DNA from: Planococcaceae bacterium UBA3370 | GTDB lineage: Bacteria; Bacillota; Bacilli; Bacillales_A; Planococcaceae | DNA length: 6,817 nucleotides | Assembly (NCBI GenBank): GCA_002360295.1 | Contig: DEQI01000354.1 | Coordinates: 1 to 6,817, forward strand | Reading direction: 5' to 3' | Shown here: positions 1 through 6,040 of the stretch, piece by piece | How positions within the stretch are numbered: the first letter of the stretch is position 1 | Layout of the letters: every line of letters starts with the position of its first letter | Position numbers and translations under genes: made by a program | The notes under the pieces: model-generated | Databases searched by the model: none | Told to the model about the DNA's origin: nothing | What the model saw: the letters and a program-made list of their open reading frames with translations, nothing else

Positions 1-867
1 GGTAAAAGTACGTTAGCTACTTCTATTATTGGTCTTCACGATCATAATAAAACACGTGTTACTGGAGAAATTTTATTTAAGAATAAAAATTTAGCGAAAA
101 TGACAGAAGATGAATTTAATGGAGTGCGTGGAATAGATATCGGCATGATTTTCCAGGATCCACTTTCTGCTTTAAACCCTTTGATGCGTATTGGAGAGCA
201 AATTGAAGAAGGCCTAATTTATCATACGAATTTAACGAAGGCGCAACGTGCGGAGCGTGTCCTTGAGTTATTAGGACAAGTGGGGATTCCTAATCCTCCA
301 CGTATAGCTCGTCAATTCCCACACCAATTGTCTGGTGGTATGCGTCAACGTGTCATTATTGCGATTGCGATTTCTTGTAAGCCGCAAATCATTATTGCGG
401 ACGAGCCAACAACCGCACTTGATGTTACCATTCAAGCGCAAATTCTAGATCTACTAATGGACTTACAGGCAGAAACAGGTGCAGGGATTATTTTAATTAC
501 ACATGATTTAGGTGTTGTAGCTGAAGTGGCTGACCGAGTGGCTGTTATGTATGCTGGCCAAATTATTGAAGAAGCACCTGTTGAGGAATTATTTACAAAT
601 CCACAACATCCATATACCAAATCATTGTTTAACTCTATTCCACAAATGAATTCAAATGGAGAGAAGTTAAACGTTATAGAAGGAATTGTTCCTTCCTTAA
701 TAAAACTACCTCGTCAAGGGTGTCGCTTCTCTCCACGTATTTCGTGGATTCCAAATAGCGCACATGAGGCAAACCCAAAATTGCATGAAGTGTCACCAGG
801 CCATTTCGTTAGATGTAGTTGTTATAAAGAATTTTATTTTAAAGGCGAAGAAGGAGGACGTTCATAA
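1..867 (+). CDS. oppD: Oligopeptide ABC transporter ATP-binding protein OppD (5' partial)
   Basis: Cytoplasmic ATPase subunit of a peptide importer; it pairs with OppF to drive uptake through OppB/OppC. The reading frame is open from base 1, and the window starts inside the Walker A loop: the first visible residues are GKST. Roughly 40 N-terminal residues are therefore missing, and 288 are visible. The ATG at position 100 is an internal Met, not the start. In visible numbering: Q-loop Q52, signature LSGGMRQR 110-117, Walker B IIIADEP 130-136, D-loop TALD, H-loop H168. An oligo_HPY-type C-terminal region follows, beginning NPQHPYTKSL at 200-209. Its usual four-cysteine pattern is altered: GCRF keeps C241, but the expected PRC reads PRI (I247) and the next expected Cys is Ala (A254); the late VRCSCY keeps C272 and C274. 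The TAA stop shares one base with the oppF ATG. The family assignment is secure. OppD rather than DppD/AppD rests on gene order and the OppA type. Confidence 0.93.
   Translation, partial: GKSTLATSIIGLHDHNKTRVTGEILFKNKNLAKMTEDEFNGVRGIDIGMIFQDPLSALNPLMRIGEQIEEGLIYHTNLTKAQRAERVLELLGQVGIPNPPRIARQFPHQLSGGMRQRVIIAIAISCKPQIIIADEPTTALDVTIQAQILDLLMDLQAETGAGIILITHDLGVVAEVADRVAVMYAGQIIEEAPVEELFTNPQHPYTKSLFNSIPQMNSNGEKLNVIEGIVPSLIKLPRQGCRFSPRISWIPNSAHEANPKLHEVSPGHFVRCSCYKEFYFKGEEGGRS
851..857 (+). promoter_or_regulatory. Ribosome binding site of oppF
   Basis: AAGGAGG lies inside the last codons of oppD (it encodes part of the EEGGRS tail) and ends 9 nt before the ATG at 867. It favours that ATG over the in-frame ATG at 876, which would be 18 nt away. 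Together with the one-base stop/start overlap it suggests translational coupling of oppD and oppF. Confidence 0.85.
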
Positions 868-1814
868 TGAGCTTTATGCAAATTAACGATTTGAAAGTCC
901 ATTACCCAATTCGCGGTGGATTTTTTAATACAGTAGTTGATAATGTCTATGCGGTAGATGGTATATCAATGGAATTCGAACGAGGAAAAGCCTATGGTCT
1001 AGTAGGGGAATCAGGTTGTGGCAAATCCACAACGGGTAAATCGATTATCGGTTTAGAGAAAATTACATCTGGTTCCATCATTTATGAAGGGGAAAACGTA
1101 ACGAATAAACGTCGTGACCGAACTTCATCTTATAATCGCGATATCCAAATGATTTTCCAAGATGCCAATTCGAGCTTAAACCCAAGAAAGCGTGTACAAG
1201 ATATTTTAGCTGAGCCAATACGTAACTTCTTAAAGCTAACACCACAGGAAGAAAGCCGTAAAATTAGCGAGTTACTTGCAATTGTTGGGATGCCAGACGA
1301 TGCAAAGCTAAAATATCCACACGAATTTTCAGGTGGTCAAAAGCAACGTTTAGGGATTGCGCGTGCCATTGCAACAAATCCAAAGCTAATTATTGCGGAT
1401 GAGCCTGTATCGGCACTTGATTTATCTGTTCAAGCACAAGTATTGAACTTCATGAAAGACATACAAGCAGAATATGGCCTAAGCTATTTATTTATCTCGC
1501 ACGATCTGGGTGTAGTAAAGCATATGTGTGATTCAATCTCGATTATGTATAAAGGTCGTTTCGTAGAATCGGGTTCAAAGCAAGATATTTATGAAAACCC
1601 ACAACATATTTATACGAAACGTTTATTATCAGCGATCCCTGATGTAACACCAGTTGGACGTGAAGTGCGTAAACGTGAGCGAATAAAAGTGGAGCAGCAC
1701 TACCAAGAAGAGCATCAAAAATACTTTGACGAAAATGGACGCGTGTTTGACTTAGTACCCATTTCGGATTCACATCTTGTCGCAGCTACTTCACAGCTGA
1801 AGGGAGGCAATTAA
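867..1814 (+). CDS. oppF: Oligopeptide ABC transporter ATP-binding protein OppF
   Basis: Second cytoplasmic ATPase of the importer, expected to form a heterodimer with OppD on the inner face of OppB/OppC. It is complete at 315 residues, a normal length. Motifs in order: Walker A GESGCGKST 47-55, Q-loop Q98 in MIFQDA, signature FSGGQKQR 154-161, Walker B LIIADEP 174-180, D-loop SALD 182-185 and H-loop H212 in SHDLG. The region just after Walker A and the SSLNPRKRV stretch (102-110) are typical of OppF/DppF. NPQHIYTKRLLSAIP (244-258) opens the C-terminal extension, but the remaining ~57 residues are charged and contain no cysteine, so the GCxFxxRC motif of enterobacterial OppF is absent. The tail resembles that of Gram-positive OppF proteins as I recall them. 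The start at 867 is set by the AAGGAGG site. The gene overlaps oppD by one base and ends 2 nt before oppB. Confidence 0.94.
   Translation: MSFMQINDLKVHYPIRGGFFNTVVDNVYAVDGISMEFERGKAYGLVGESGCGKSTTGKSIIGLEKITSGSIIYEGENVTNKRRDRTSSYNRDIQMIFQDANSSLNPRKRVQDILAEPIRNFLKLTPQEESRKISELLAIVGMPDDAKLKYPHEFSGGQKQRLGIARAIATNPKLIIADEPVSALDLSVQAQVLNFMKDIQAEYGLSYLFISHDLGVVKHMCDSISIMYKGRFVESGSKQDIYENPQHIYTKRLLSAIPDVTPVGREVRKRERIKVEQHYQEEHQKYFDENGRVFDLVPISDSHLVAATSQLKGGN
1802..1807 (+). promoter_or_regulatory. Ribosome binding site of oppB
   Basis: GGGAGG, 9 nt before the oppB ATG at 1817. It is embedded in the final LKGGN codons of oppF, so oppF and oppB are probably also translationally coupled. Confidence 0.8.
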
Positions 1815-1816
1815 AT

Positions 1817-2779
1817 ATGTGGAAAACAATATTACGACGTTTTATGATTATGATTCCACAATTATTTGTGCTTAGTTTATTAATTTTCGTTTTAGCAAAA
1901 TTCATGCCAGGCGACCCGTTTACTGGTAAGATTACACCGGAAACAGACCCTAACCGCATTGAGGAATTACGTGAAAAAGCAGGCTTAAATGATCCTTGGT
2001 ATGAGCAGTACGTTCGATGGGTTGGAAATATGGCACAAGGAGATTTAGGTAATAGCTATACGCAAAAAATAAAAGTGACTACTTTAATCGGTGAACGCGC
2101 GTTAAATACATTCTGGCTCTCGTTATTAACGACTGTTCTCTTGTACGGGCTTGCTATTCCACTAGGGGTTTTAGCGGGACGGTATCAGAACTCGTGGTTT
2201 GACCGGGGAGTCGTTCTTTATAGCTTTATTAGCTACGCAATCCCGACATTCGTATTAGCATTATTTTTACTTTATATTTTTGGGTTCCAATTGCATTGGT
2301 TCCCGACATCTGGGTCCGTTGATGTGAGATATGATTCAGGAACATTCAGTTATTTTATGAGTAAAATATACCACATGATCTTACCAGCATCTACAGCAGC
2401 ACTACTCGGTACTGTAGGCATTATTCAATATTTACGGACAGAAATAATTGATGCCCAAACGATGGATTATGTAAGAACAGCGCGTTCTAAAGGTGTACCA
2501 ACTCGTAAAGTGTATTCAAAGCATATTTTCCGTAATTCACTATTACCAATTGCAGCGTTTATTGGTTTCACGATCACAGGTTTACTAGGTGGTTCGGTGT
2601 TCATCGAAACAATTTTTGGTTACCCAGGTATGGGAAAACTGTTTATTTCATCTATCCAATCTCGTGATTATAGTGTTATTACGTCGCTTGTTATGTTATT
2701 TGGCTTCTTAGCATTATTAGGTAGTCTATTATCCGATATTATTATGAGTATTGTTGACCCGCGAATTAGGATTGAATAG
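1817..2779 (+). CDS. oppB: Oligopeptide ABC transporter permease OppB
   Basis: One of the two membrane subunits that form the peptide channel. It is complete at 320 residues, close to the usual OppB/DppB length. An N-terminal membrane segment at about 9-29 is followed by the conserved PGDPF (31-35) of the OppB N-terminal region and an extracytoplasmic stretch with RIEELREKAGLNDPW (47-61). Further hydrophobic segments lie at about 99-120, 132-156, 186-206, 242-266 and 287-310, giving the expected six-helix layout. The coupling-helix EAA-type motif runs from DYVRTARSKG to the LLP at 242-244 and should contact the ATPases. The C-terminus SIVDPRIR (311-318) is the family's usual ending. Start ATG follows the oppF stop by 2 nt with GGGAGG at a good distance. 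TAG stop; oppC follows after 32 nt. Confidence 0.95.
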   Translation: MWKTILRRFMIMIPQLFVLSLLIFVLAKFMPGDPFTGKITPETDPNRIEELREKAGLNDPWYEQYVRWVGNMAQGDLGNSYTQKIKVTTLIGERALNTFWLSLLTTVLLYGLAIPLGVLAGRYQNSWFDRGVVLYSFISYAIPTFVLALFLLYIFGFQLHWFPTSGSVDVRYDSGTFSYFMSKIYHMILPASTAALLGTVGIIQYLRTEIIDAQTMDYVRTARSKGVPTRKVYSKHIFRNSLLPIAAFIGFTITGLLGGSVFIETIFGYPGMGKLFISSIQSRDYSVITSLVMLFGFLALLGSLLSDIIMSIVDPRIRIE

Positions 2780-2794
2780 ACCATACTAAATGTT

Positions 2795-2806
2795 AAGGAG
2801 AGGTGA
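2795..2806 (+). promoter_or_regulatory. Ribosome binding site deciding the oppC start
   Basis: The purine-rich run AAGGAGAGGTGA contains AAGGAG (2795-2800) 11 nt before, and AGGTGA (2801-2806) 5 nt before, the ATG at 2812. The in-frame GTG at 2803 lies within this run, only 2 nt after AAGGAG, which is too close for initiation. The site therefore supports the ATG at 2812. Confidence 0.75.
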
Positions 2807-2811
2807 GAGAC

Positions 2812-3717
2812 ATGGTTCAACAAGATAAAAAAGAAAAACGAGAAGTAGAAAGTTCTACACCGACAGGTATGCAAGTAATCTGGCGAGAGTTTAAAAAAGA
2901 TAAAGTGGCAATGTTTTCATTAGTGGCGATGGTTATTACCATTGTAAGTATTTTTATTGCCGCTTATTTCTTTATCGATCAAGAAGAAGCAATGAAAATT
3001 TCTTTACGTGGTAAATTTGCAGCTCCCGGAGCAGATTATTGGTTAGGGGCTGATGTAGGTGGTCGTGATATTTTCGGTCAGTTAATCATAGGGGCGAAAA
3101 ATTCAATTTTAATCGCAATCATTGTTACGGTAATTACCGGTGCGTTTGGTATTTTTGTCGGTCTTGTGTGTGGTTATTTTGGTGGCTGGATTGATAATCT
3201 GTTCATGCGTATTATCGACTTCTTCATTACAATTCCGTCAACAATGCTTATTATTGTAGCAATTACAGTTATTCCAAAGTATAATGCTTGGGCCTTTATC
3301 GCCATAGTCAGTGTGTTTTTATGGACTTCAACAGCGCGTCTCGTCCGTTCAAAAGCTCTTTCTGAAAGTAGACGGGATTATGTGAATGCTTCGAAAACAC
3401 TCGGTACGAATGATTTCGTTATTCTTTTAAAAGAAGTAATGCCGAATATTAGCTCAATTTTAATTGTTGAGCTAACGTTGAATTTTGCTGGGAACATAGG
3501 AATCGAAACAGGTTTATCTTATTTAGGCTATGGGTTACCCACTGATACGCCTTCTTTAGGAGTCCTTGTGAGTAATGCGAGTACCCCTATTGTCATTGAA
3601 AATTATTGGTGGACATGGTTGCCTGCTGCATTACTAATTTTATTTTTAATGTTATGTATTAACTATGTTGGTCAAGCATTACGCCGTTCTGCGGATTCAC
3701 GTCAACGCTTAGGATAA
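2812..3717 (+). CDS. oppC: Oligopeptide ABC transporter permease OppC
   Basis: Second membrane subunit of the channel, partner of OppB. With the ATG at 2812 it has 301 residues, typical for OppC; the open frame reaches back to a GTG at 2803, but that codon sits within the ribosome binding site. A hydrophilic, charged N-terminus (1-30) precedes the first membrane helix at about 34-55. The OppC signature LGADVGGRDIFGQLIIGAK (78-96) matches the conserved LGTDxxGRDxxSRxxxG pattern. More hydrophobic segments lie at about 98-122, 130-153, 158-172, 213-229 and 265-286. The EAA-type coupling motif is DYVNASKTLGTNDF through MPN (189-212). The usual SYLGYGLPTDTPSLG element is at 236-250, before the last helix. 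Ends in tandem TAA stops (3715-3720), followed directly by a hairpin. Confidence 0.95.
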   Translation: MVQQDKKEKREVESSTPTGMQVIWREFKKDKVAMFSLVAMVITIVSIFIAAYFFIDQEEAMKISLRGKFAAPGADYWLGADVGGRDIFGQLIIGAKNSILIAIIVTVITGAFGIFVGLVCGYFGGWIDNLFMRIIDFFITIPSTMLIIVAITVIPKYNAWAFIAIVSVFLWTSTARLVRSKALSESRRDYVNASKTLGTNDFVILLKEVMPNISSILIVELTLNFAGNIGIETGLSYLGYGLPTDTPSLGVLVSNASTPIVIENYWWTWLPAALLILFLMLCINYVGQALRRSADSRQRLG

Positions 3718-3721
3718 TAAC

Positions 3722-3775
3722 AGTTTAAGAGGATCGAGAGTTTATAAGCCGATCCTCCTAAACTTGATTTTGTTT
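3722..3775 (+). terminator. Probable intrinsic terminator or attenuating hairpin after oppC
   Basis: Bases 3722-3736 and 3750-3764 form a 15-bp inverted repeat (AGTTTAAGAGGATCG against CGATCCTCCTAAACT) with one A/C mismatch and a 13-nt loop. The 3' arm runs into a T-rich but interrupted tail (TTGATTTTGTTT). It starts 2 nt after the tandem oppC stop codons. The interrupted T-tract and AT-rich lower stem suggest incomplete termination, which would let some readthrough reach oppA. The hairpin may equally protect the 3' end of the oppDFBC message. Confidence 0.7.
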
Positions 3776-3924
3776 ATATATTTTCTATATAGGGAAACAC
3801 GACCTTCTATATCATCATATAACAGGAAGTTACAAGAACTATATTCGTTCTAAAGCTACGCATTTAAATGACAGAATATTAATTATTTTAAGACTTACTA
3901 GATTTTTTTGTGAAATTAGGTACC

Positions 3925-3955
3925 AACATATTTGCCATTTATTAGCTAATATGTT
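3925..3955. repeat. 8-bp inverted repeat upstream of oppA
   Basis: AACATATT (3925-3932) and AATATGTT (3948-3955) are perfect reverse complements, separated by 15 nt and centred about 84 nt before the oppA start. It could be an operator half-site pair or a weak RNA hairpin. In such AT-rich DNA chance is a real alternative. Confidence 0.35.
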
Positions 3956-4010
3956 ATTTATAAAGATAGCTAGTTTTAAAAGGTACAAGTTTCTAGCTTA
4001 AGAAAAAAAA

Positions 4011-4016
4011 GGGAGG
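4011..4016 (+). promoter_or_regulatory. Ribosome binding site of oppA
   Basis: GGGAGG preceded by a run of eight A residues and followed by 7 A-rich nt to the ATG at 4024. Strong complementarity and an unstructured A-rich setting fit high expression of the binding protein relative to the other subunits. Confidence 0.85.
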
Positions 4017-4023
4017 AAAAACA

Positions 4024-5862
4024 ATGAAAAAAACAAGTTGGTCACTTCTTGCGATGTTATTTGCAGTTTTATTAGTATTAGCTGCTTGTAACGGAGATAA
4101 AGAAGACGAAACAAGTAAGGTTGACGACACTGGCACTAAAACAGAAGAAGCTGGTGAAGCAACTGAAGAGAATGCTGAAGAAAGTGATGGAGCTTTATCA
4201 CTTTCAGTTGAAAATGATGGTACGCCGATTACTGGTGGTACTTTAATGGTTGCAATGCAAAAGAATGAGCCTTTCCAAGGGATCTTCTCATATGCTCTTT
4301 ATGAAGATGGATATGATGGTGATTTATTGGCATTTGCATCAAACTCAATTTTTAAAACTGATGGCGACTTCTTACTTACAGATGAAGGTATTGCTTCTAT
4401 GGAAGTAACTTCACAAGAAGAAGGGAACAATGTCGTAACAATTAAAATAAGAGAAGGCGTAAAATGGTCTGATGGTACACCACTTACTGTTGATGACGTA
4501 ATTTTCCCATATGAAATTATTGGTCACGCTGATTACACGGGTGTTCGTTATGATGAAGATTTCCGTAATATTATTGGTGCAGAAGAATATCACGCAGGTA
4601 CTGCAGACACAATTTCTGGTTTAGTAAAAGTTGATGATACAACTCTAGAAATACACTTAAAGAAAATTTCTCCTAGCTTAGCTTCAGGTGGAGATGGTTT
4701 ATTAACTTATGCTGAGCCAAAACATACTCTTGGTGACATTCCTATAGCTGAATTAGTAGAGAGTGATGCTGTTCGTAAAAACCCAGTAACACTAGGTGCT
4801 TTTGTCATCGATAAAGTAGTACCAGGTGAATCTGTACAATACGTAGCAAACGAAAACTACTGGAAAGGTAAGCCGAAATTAGATGGCGTTATCGTGAAAG
4901 TAGTACCACCATCTTCTATTTCTAAAGCTATAGAAGCGGGTGAATATGACCTTGTAACAACTTTCGGTTCAGATAAATACGTTGAAATCGAAAACTTAAC
5001 AAATATTGATGTTTTAGCACGTCCAGAGCTTTACTACTCATACCTAGGCTTCAAATTAGGTAAATGGGATTCTAATACTAATGAAGTAGCTACTGATGTA
5101 GAAGGTTCAAAAATGGGTGATGTGAACCTACGAAAAGCTATGGGTTACGCTCTAAATATTGAAGAAGTAACAGAAGTATTCTATAATGGCTTACGCGAAC
5201 GCGCTAATGCTATCATTCCGCCGGTATTCTCTTCATTCCATGGGGCTGATTTAGAAGGTTATACTTATAACCCTGAAAAAGCAATTGAATTATTAGATGC
5301 TGCTGGTTATAAAGATGTTGATGGTGATGGTATCCGTGAAGACAAAGAAGGAAAACCGTTAGAAATTAAATTAGCTACAATGTCTGGTGACGATGTGGCA
5401 GAACAAATCGCTGCATACTGGTTACAAAACTGGAAAGAAGTTGGATTGAATGTTGTATTCTCTACTGGTCGTACAATTGAGTTCAACTCATTCTATGATA
5501 AAGTACAAGCGGACGATCCAGATATCGATGTGTTCATGGGCGCATGGGGTGTTGGTACAAACCCATCTCCAGCAGGTGTATACGCGCACAACGCACAATA
5601 TAACTTCTCTCGTTTTACATCTGAAGAGTTAAAAACGATTCTTGCTAACATCGACTCACCTGAAGCATTTGATGGTAACTACCGTGCCGAGCAGTTCGCT
5701 GCATTCGAGCAACTTATATTTGACAATGCGCCAGTTATACCAATGATGTACCGTTTAGAACTTACTCCAGTTAATAAACGTGTGAAAAACTATAGTGTTG
5801 ATTATTCTAATCCTACAGAACTTCAAGATATTGAATTAACTGCTGAAGCACCAATTAAATAA
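4024..5862 (+). CDS. oppA: Oligopeptide-binding lipoprotein OppA (SBP family 5, lactococcal-like)
   Basis: Extracytoplasmic binding protein that captures peptides and delivers them to OppBC. It has 612 residues, longer than the roughly 540 usual for enterobacterial OppA and near the lactococcal type. Residues 1-22 are a lipoprotein signal: MKK, hydrophobic core, lipobox LAAC with C22 as the predicted lipidated residue. Residues 23-56 are a low-complexity D/E/T/K-rich linker, probably a spacer from the membrane. The SBP_bac_5 fold starts near GGTLMVAMQ (71-79); the family signature region includes REGVKWSDGTPLTVDDVIF (143-161). ENYWKGKPKLDGV (277-289), YYSYLGFKLGKWD (337-349) and LRKAMGYALN (369-378) are also family-typical. 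D431/D433/D435 with G436 and E442 form an EF-hand-like acidic loop. The DPDIDVFMGAWGVGTNPSP segment lies at 498-516. It is separated from oppC by a hairpin and 306 bp, so it is likely expressed from its own promoter as well as by readthrough. Peptide length preference cannot be read from sequence. Confidence 0.93.
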   Translation: MKKTSWSLLAMLFAVLLVLAACNGDKEDETSKVDDTGTKTEEAGEATEENAEESDGALSLSVENDGTPITGGTLMVAMQKNEPFQGIFSYALYEDGYDGDLLAFASNSIFKTDGDFLLTDEGIASMEVTSQEEGNNVVTIKIREGVKWSDGTPLTVDDVIFPYEIIGHADYTGVRYDEDFRNIIGAEEYHAGTADTISGLVKVDDTTLEIHLKKISPSLASGGDGLLTYAEPKHTLGDIPIAELVESDAVRKNPVTLGAFVIDKVVPGESVQYVANENYWKGKPKLDGVIVKVVPPSSISKAIEAGEYDLVTTFGSDKYVEIENLTNIDVLARPELYYSYLGFKLGKWDSNTNEVATDVEGSKMGDVNLRKAMGYALNIEEVTEVFYNGLRERANAIIPPVFSSFHGADLEGYTYNPEKAIELLDAAGYKDVDGDGIREDKEGKPLEIKLATMSGDDVAEQIAAYWLQNWKEVGLNVVFSTGRTIEFNSFYDKVQADDPDIDVFMGAWGVGTNPSPAGVYAHNAQYNFSRFTSEELKTILANIDSPEAFDGNYRAEQFAAFEQLIFDNAPVIPMMYRLELTPVNKRVKNYSVDYSNPTELQDIELTAEAPIK

Positions 5863-5887
5863 GTTTTAATTCGGACTACCAGCAACT

Positions 5888-5924
5888 AAAAAACCCTTCC
5901 TCATTTGTGAGGAAGGGTTTTAAT
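5888..5924. terminator. Strong bidirectional intrinsic terminator
   Basis: AAAACCCTTCCTCA (5890-5903) pairs perfectly over 14 bp with TGAGGAAGGGTTTT (5908-5921) around a TTTG loop. T residues follow on the + strand, and the upstream A run (5888-5893) gives a U-tract on the minus-strand transcript. It ends the oppA message 26 nt after its stop and can also terminate the convergent phosphatase gene, which stops about 120 nt to the right. Confidence 0.92.
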
Positions 5925-6040
5925 CCGTTGATAGAATATTTTTTTGTAGCGCACGTTCATCTGTACATCTATAGTATTCGGTACTAGATTAATATTTTGC
6001 TAAATGTAAATATTTTCTCCAGTAAATCGAAATAATCTTT

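Larger units (their letters stand above)
3718..4023. other. 306-bp intergenic region between oppC and oppA
   Basis: I see no gene here; open frames on the + strand are only a few codons long. It begins with a hairpin (3722-3764) and ends with the oppA ribosome binding site. It is very AT-rich. A possible promoter is TTGATT (3764-3769), 16-nt spacer, TATATA (3786-3791), but it overlaps the hairpin tail and matches the consensus only 4/6 at each element. A TATAAA at 3959-3964 has no convincing -35 partner at normal distance. An 8-bp inverted repeat is at 3925-3955. TAGCTA occurs at 3943-3948 and 3967-3972, with TAGCT again at 3994-3998. Given the preceding hairpin and the length, an oppA-specific promoter probably lies here, but I cannot place it with confidence. 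Confidence 0.6.

Noticed and set aside
432..620. Minus-strand open frame opposite oppD
   Set aside because: It is antisense to the conserved Walker B to H-loop region; its serine/isoleucine-rich translation is an echo of that coding sequence.
1543..1773. Minus-strand open frame of 76 codons opposite the end of oppF
   Set aside because: Lies fully within a well-supported gene on the other strand, shows no recognisable domain and has no convincing ribosome binding site.
2668..2874. Minus-strand open frame spanning the oppB/oppC junction
   Set aside because: Covers the ends of two real genes, and its translation is a compositional shadow with a run of Phe from the antisense of Lys codons.
3764..3791. 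Promoter-like TTGATT-16-TATATA for oppA
   Set aside because: Only 4/6 matches at each element, and it overlaps the T-rich tail of the oppC hairpin; mentioned in the intergenic entry but not called as a promoter.
4411..4593. Minus-strand open frame inside oppA
   Set aside because: Antisense to a conserved family-5 binding-protein region, with no features of its own.
5450..5632. Plus-strand open frame in another frame inside oppA
   Set aside because: Out-of-frame overlap with conserved oppA sequence and no ribosome binding site or domain.
5972..5986. Small inverted repeat TAGTA-TTCGG-TACTA right of the oppA terminator
   Set aside because: Only a 5-bp AT-rich stem without a U-tract on either strand; too weak to call a terminator or operator.
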